Source: DASRDU01 sp035560235
Lineage (GTDB): Bacteria; Acidobacteriota; Blastocatellia; RBC074
Direction of reading: 5' to 3'
Assembly (NCBI GenBank): GCA_035560235.1
Contig: DATMAG010000008.1
Coordinates: 1-64,000 of the forward strand
Length of the DNA stretch: 64,000 nt
This document shows, piece after piece, positions 61,137 through 64,000 of the stretch. Positions within the stretch are counted from its first letter, which is position 1. Each line of letters begins with the position of its first letter. The translations under genes and the position numbers were made by a program. The notes beneath the pieces were generated by a model. That model searched no databases, was not told the origin of the DNA, and was given only the letters and a program-made list of their open reading frames with translations.

Positions 61137-61160
61137 GAGGCGGCGCCAGAGACGGGTGTA

Positions 61161-64000
61161 ATGAACAAGCTGATTGAAGTAATTCTGCGCGAGCGGCTGC
61201 TGGTCGTGTCGCTGGCGGTCGTGCTGCTCACGGGCGGGTTGTTTGCCTTCAAAAAACTCAATATCGAAGCCTATCCCGATCCGTCGCCGCCGACGATTGA
61301 AATCATCGCGCAGCAGTCGGGCTGGTCGGCTGAAGAGATGGAACGACAGATCACCGTGCCGCTGGAAACGCAGCTCAACGGCATGCCGGGACTCGATCAC
61401 CTGCGTTCGATTTCGCTCTTCGGTCTGTCCGACATCAGGTGCTATTTCAAATACGAAACCGATTACAACTTTGACCGGCAGGAAGTTCTCAATCGTTTGC
61501 AGATGGCCGCGCTGCCTGCGGGCGTGCAGCCGCAGCTTTCGCCGCAGTCGGCAGTCGGTGAAATCTTTCGTTATCAGCTCACTGGTGAAGGCGTCAGCCT
61601 GATGGACCTGCGCACGGCTGAAGACTGGATTCTCGAACGACAGTTCAAGCAGATTCCAGGCGTGATTGATGTCGTTTCGTTCGGCGGCCAGGTTAAGGAG
61701 TTTCACGTTGATCTCGACCCGAACAGACTGATCGCCTTTGGCATCAGCGTGCCGCAGGTGATGAGTGCGCTGGCAGGGAGCAATGCGAATGTCGGCGCAA
61801 ACTACCTTGAACTTGGCGTGCAGAGTTACAACGTGCGCGGCATCGGGCTGTTTCGTGACACCGCTGACATTGGCAGCGTCGCCGTGACGCAGAAAAACGG
61901 CACACCGGTTTATGTGCGGCAACTGGGCGAGGTCAGCATCGGCGCGCGAACTCCGATGGGCCGCGTCGGGCGCGACGATCAGCCGGACATCGTGCAGGGC
62001 GTGGTGCTGATGCGGCGCGGCGAACAGTCGCTGCCGACGCTTGAACGAGTGCGCGCAAAGGTCGAGCAGCTCAATCACGGCGGGCTGCCGCAGGGCATCA
62101 GAATTGTGCCGTACTATGACCGCACCGATCTGATCAGACTCACGACGCGCACGGTGACGCACACGCTGATTGAAGGCATGGTGCTGGTGGCGCTGATTCT
62201 GCTCGCGTTTCTCGGCAACCTGCGCGCCTCGCTCGTCGTGGCGCTTTCGATTCCGCTCTCGCTGCTCTTTACGTTCGTGCTGATGGTGCTGCGCGGCGAT
62301 TCGGCCAATCTGATTTCGATGGGCGCGATTGATTTCGGCATCATCGTTGATGCGTCGGTGGTGATGATTGAAAACATCTGCCGTCATCTGGCTGAACAGG
62401 ATTACCCGTATCGCGGCAATGTGAAGATCACGACGCTGCACGCGGCGCGCGAAGTCACGGTACCGATTCTCTTTTCGACGGCGATCATCATTGCGGCCTT
62501 CATTCCACTTTTCACGATGACCGGAGTTGAAGGCAAAGTCTTCGGGCCGATGGCGCTGACCTATGGTTTTGCGCTGACGGGCGCGCTGCTGCTCGCGCTG
62601 ACGTTTTCGCCGGTGATGGCATCGCTCGTGCTCAGGCCGCAGGAGGAAGAGAAGGAGACATTCATTGTGCGCTGGCTGCGCCGGGTCTATTCACGGGTTC
62701 TGAGGGTTGCGCTGGCACATCCTGCGGTGTCAGCAGGGACAGCCGTGCTGGTGCTGGCGGCAACCCTCGCCACCGCGCCGCTGCTCGGCGGCGAATTCAT
62801 GCCGAAGCTGGAAGAGGGCAATCTGTACGTGCGCGCTTCGATGCCCAACACGATTTCATTCAGCTACGCCAGTCAGCTCGCCGATCAGATGCGGGCGATT
62901 TTCAAAAAGCACCCGGAAGTCACGACCGTCATCAGTCAGCTTGGACGGCCCGAAGACGGCACTGACCCGACCAGTTATTTCAACTGTGAATTTGTCGTCG
63001 AACTCAAACCGCTTGATGAATGGCCGCGCGGTTTTGCGAAGGCCGACCTGGTCAGGCAGCTTGACGCTGAACTGCGCGCGATTCCGGGTATTGATTACAA
63101 CTTCTCGCAGGCGATTCAGGACAACGTTGAAGAAGCGATGTCAGGCGTGAAGGGCGAAAATTCAATCAAGCTGTTTGGTGACGATCTCGAAAAGCTGGAA
63201 AGCACGGCGCATCAGATTGCCGCTGTCATGAGTCACATTTCAGGCGTCGCGGATCTCGGCGTGTTTGGCGAGCTGGGACAGCCGAACCTGCTGATTCGCG
63301 TTGACCGGCAGCAGGCTGCGCGTTACGGCCTGCTGCCGGGCGATGTCAACGGCATGGTGCAGGCGGCAATCGGCGGTCAGGCCGTGACGCAGGTGCTCGA
63401 TGGTGAGCGCCGCTTTGATGTAGTCGTGCGCTTCCAGCCGCAGTACCGCGAAAACATCGAAGCCATTTCGGGAATTCCGATCAGCACGCCCGATGGTCAG
63501 CGCATTCCGCTGCGGCAGGTGGCTGAGATTACAAAACAGACCGGCGCTTCGTTTGTCTACCGCGAAGACAATGCGCGCTACATTCCGATCAAATTCAGCG
63601 TGCGGGGCCGCGACCTGCAAAGCACGATTGCCGAAGCTGAAGCGCGGATCAGACAGCAGGTGCAGTTGCCGGCGGGTTATCATTACGAATGGGCCGGTGA
63701 GTTTCAGGAATTGCAGGAAGCAGTGCGGCGACTGATGATCGTCATTCCGGCGAGCATTCTGATCATCTTCTTTCTGCTTTACAGCGCCTTCAGGAGCGTC
63801 AGCGATTCGCTGCTGCTGCTAGGTTCGATGCCTCCGGCGCTCACGGGCGGAATCGTGGTGCTGCTGTTGACGAAGACGAGTTTCAGCATATCGGCGGCGG
63901 TCGGTTTTATTTCACTGTTTGGCGTTTCGGTGCTTGGGGGAGTGATTCTGCTGGCGCGCATCAGACAGTTGCGTGATGAAGGAGTGCCGCTGCGTGACGC
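61161..64000 (+). CDS. Heavy-metal-efflux RND permease, second system (3' end outside window)
   Basis: 946 residues are visible, with the frame open to the window edge; about 100 are missing. The start is an ATG 96 bases after the adaptor. Motifs are NIEAYPDPSPPTIEIIAQQSG, the proton-relay DFGIIVDASVVMIEN at residue 391, LGRPEDGTDP, and the late membrane stretch PASILIIFFLLYSAFRSV. It shares the fold but not close identity with the first pump, so it is likely of different substrate range. The periplasmic part has YFKYETDYNFDRQEVLNRL, as in CzcA-like pumps. Specificity is unknown. Confidence 0.94.
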   Translation, partial: MNKLIEVILRERLLVVSLAVVLLTGGLFAFKKLNIEAYPDPSPPTIEIIAQQSGWSAEEMERQITVPLETQLNGMPGLDHLRSISLFGLSDIRCYFKYETDYNFDRQEVLNRLQMAALPAGVQPQLSPQSAVGEIFRYQLTGEGVSLMDLRTAEDWILERQFKQIPGVIDVVSFGGQVKEFHVDLDPNRLIAFGISVPQVMSALAGSNANVGANYLELGVQSYNVRGIGLFRDTADIGSVAVTQKNGTPVYVRQLGEVSIGARTPMGRVGRDDQPDIVQGVVLMRRGEQSLPTLERVRAKVEQLNHGGLPQGIRIVPYYDRTDLIRLTTRTVTHTLIEGMVLVALILLAFLGNLRASLVVALSIPLSLLFTFVLMVLRGDSANLISMGAIDFGIIVDASVVMIENICRHLAEQDYPYRGNVKITTLHAAREVTVPILFSTAIIIAAFIPLFTMTGVEGKVFGPMALTYGFALTGALLLALTFSPVMASLVLRPQEEEKETFIVRWLRRVYSRVLRVALAHPAVSAGTAVLVLAATLATAPLLGGEFMPKLEEGNLYVRASMPNTISFSYASQLADQMRAIFKKHPEVTTVISQLGRPEDGTDPTSYFNCEFVVELKPLDEWPRGFAKADLVRQLDAELRAIPGIDYNFSQAIQDNVEEAMSGVKGENSIKLFGDDLEKLESTAHQIAAVMSHISGVADLGVFGELGQPNLLIRVDRQQAARYGLLPGDVNGMVQAAIGGQAVTQVLDGERRFDVVVRFQPQYRENIEAISGIPISTPDGQRIPLRQVAEITKQTGASFVYREDNARYIPIKFSVRGRDLQSTIAEAEARIRQQVQLPAGYHYEWAGEFQELQEAVRRLMIVIPASILIIFFLLYSAFRSVSDSLLLLGSMPPALTGGIVVLLLTKTSFSISAAVGFISLFGVSVLGGVILLARIRQLRDEGVPLRD

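Noticed and set aside
60960..62441. 493-codon minus-strand open frame opposite the second adaptor and pump
   Set aside because: Antisense to two recognised genes with no features of its own.

Overview
The window is about 64 kb of high-GC bacterial chromosome. Gene content points to the phylum Acidobacteriota, probably Blastocatellia or Solibacter-like. The indicators are an NHL-repeat secreted protein with a C-terminal domain typical of that phylum, an Oar-like TonB receptor with an N-terminal carboxypeptidase-regulatory domain, a histidine kinase with a two-component-regulator propeller, and many word-like intergenic inverted repeats. No rRNA, tRNA, insertion sequence, prophage or CRISPR array was seen. 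The phylum is inferred from these families, not from a marker gene.

Layout. 1-20.5 kb holds mostly minus-strand housekeeping genes: typA, a large NHL protein, an M43 metalloprotease, an OmpR-type two-component pair, cutA, dapF, a PfkB kinase, mtnP, a parvulin, a MeaB-Mce fusion and a degenerate DegP-like PDZ protein. 19.7-25.5 kb holds an ECF sigma factor with a zinc anti-sigma factor, divergent from a run of selenoprotein genes. 25.6-37.6 kb holds hydrolases, a lone microcompartment shell protein, a type II NADH dehydrogenase, a periplasmic molybdenum hydroxylase with cytochromes, and a TonB receptor-MFS-selenoprotein operon that extends to 40.6 kb. 40.9-48.6 kb holds a small exported protein and two signalling pairs (propeller kinase with NarL-type regulator; kinase with NtrC-type regulator). 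49.4-64 kb is a plus-strand block of split MprF-like genes, TolC, and two successive heavy-metal RND efflux systems, the second cut by the window end.

Main discovery. Four genes are each interrupted by an in-frame TGA exactly where a redox Cys belongs, and each reading frame continues with conserved family sequence: a peroxiredoxin (Sec46), a glycine/betaine/D-proline reductase selenoprotein B-like protein (Sec143), a DsbA/FrnE-like oxidoreductase (Sec13, U-x-x-C) and an AhpD-like peroxidase-related protein (Sec91, C-x-x-U). Each TGA is followed 17-26 nt later by a small hairpin whose apical loop starts with, or has in second place, a G, as expected of bacterial SECIS elements. Automatic gene callers would split or truncate all four. 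Three lie within 3.8 kb. No selA, selB, selC or selD is in the window, so the organism should carry them elsewhere.

How the genes may work together (inference). The sigma/zinc-anti-sigma pair beside the selenoperoxiredoxin suggests thiol-stress control of a selenium-based peroxide and disulfide repair set. The TonB receptor, MFS carrier and AhpD-like selenoprotein are translationally coupled and look like one import-and-use unit. The Mo hydroxylase probably passes electrons to the nearby c-type cytochrome. The 49-64 kb block looks like an envelope defence island combining lipid aminoacylation and metal efflux.
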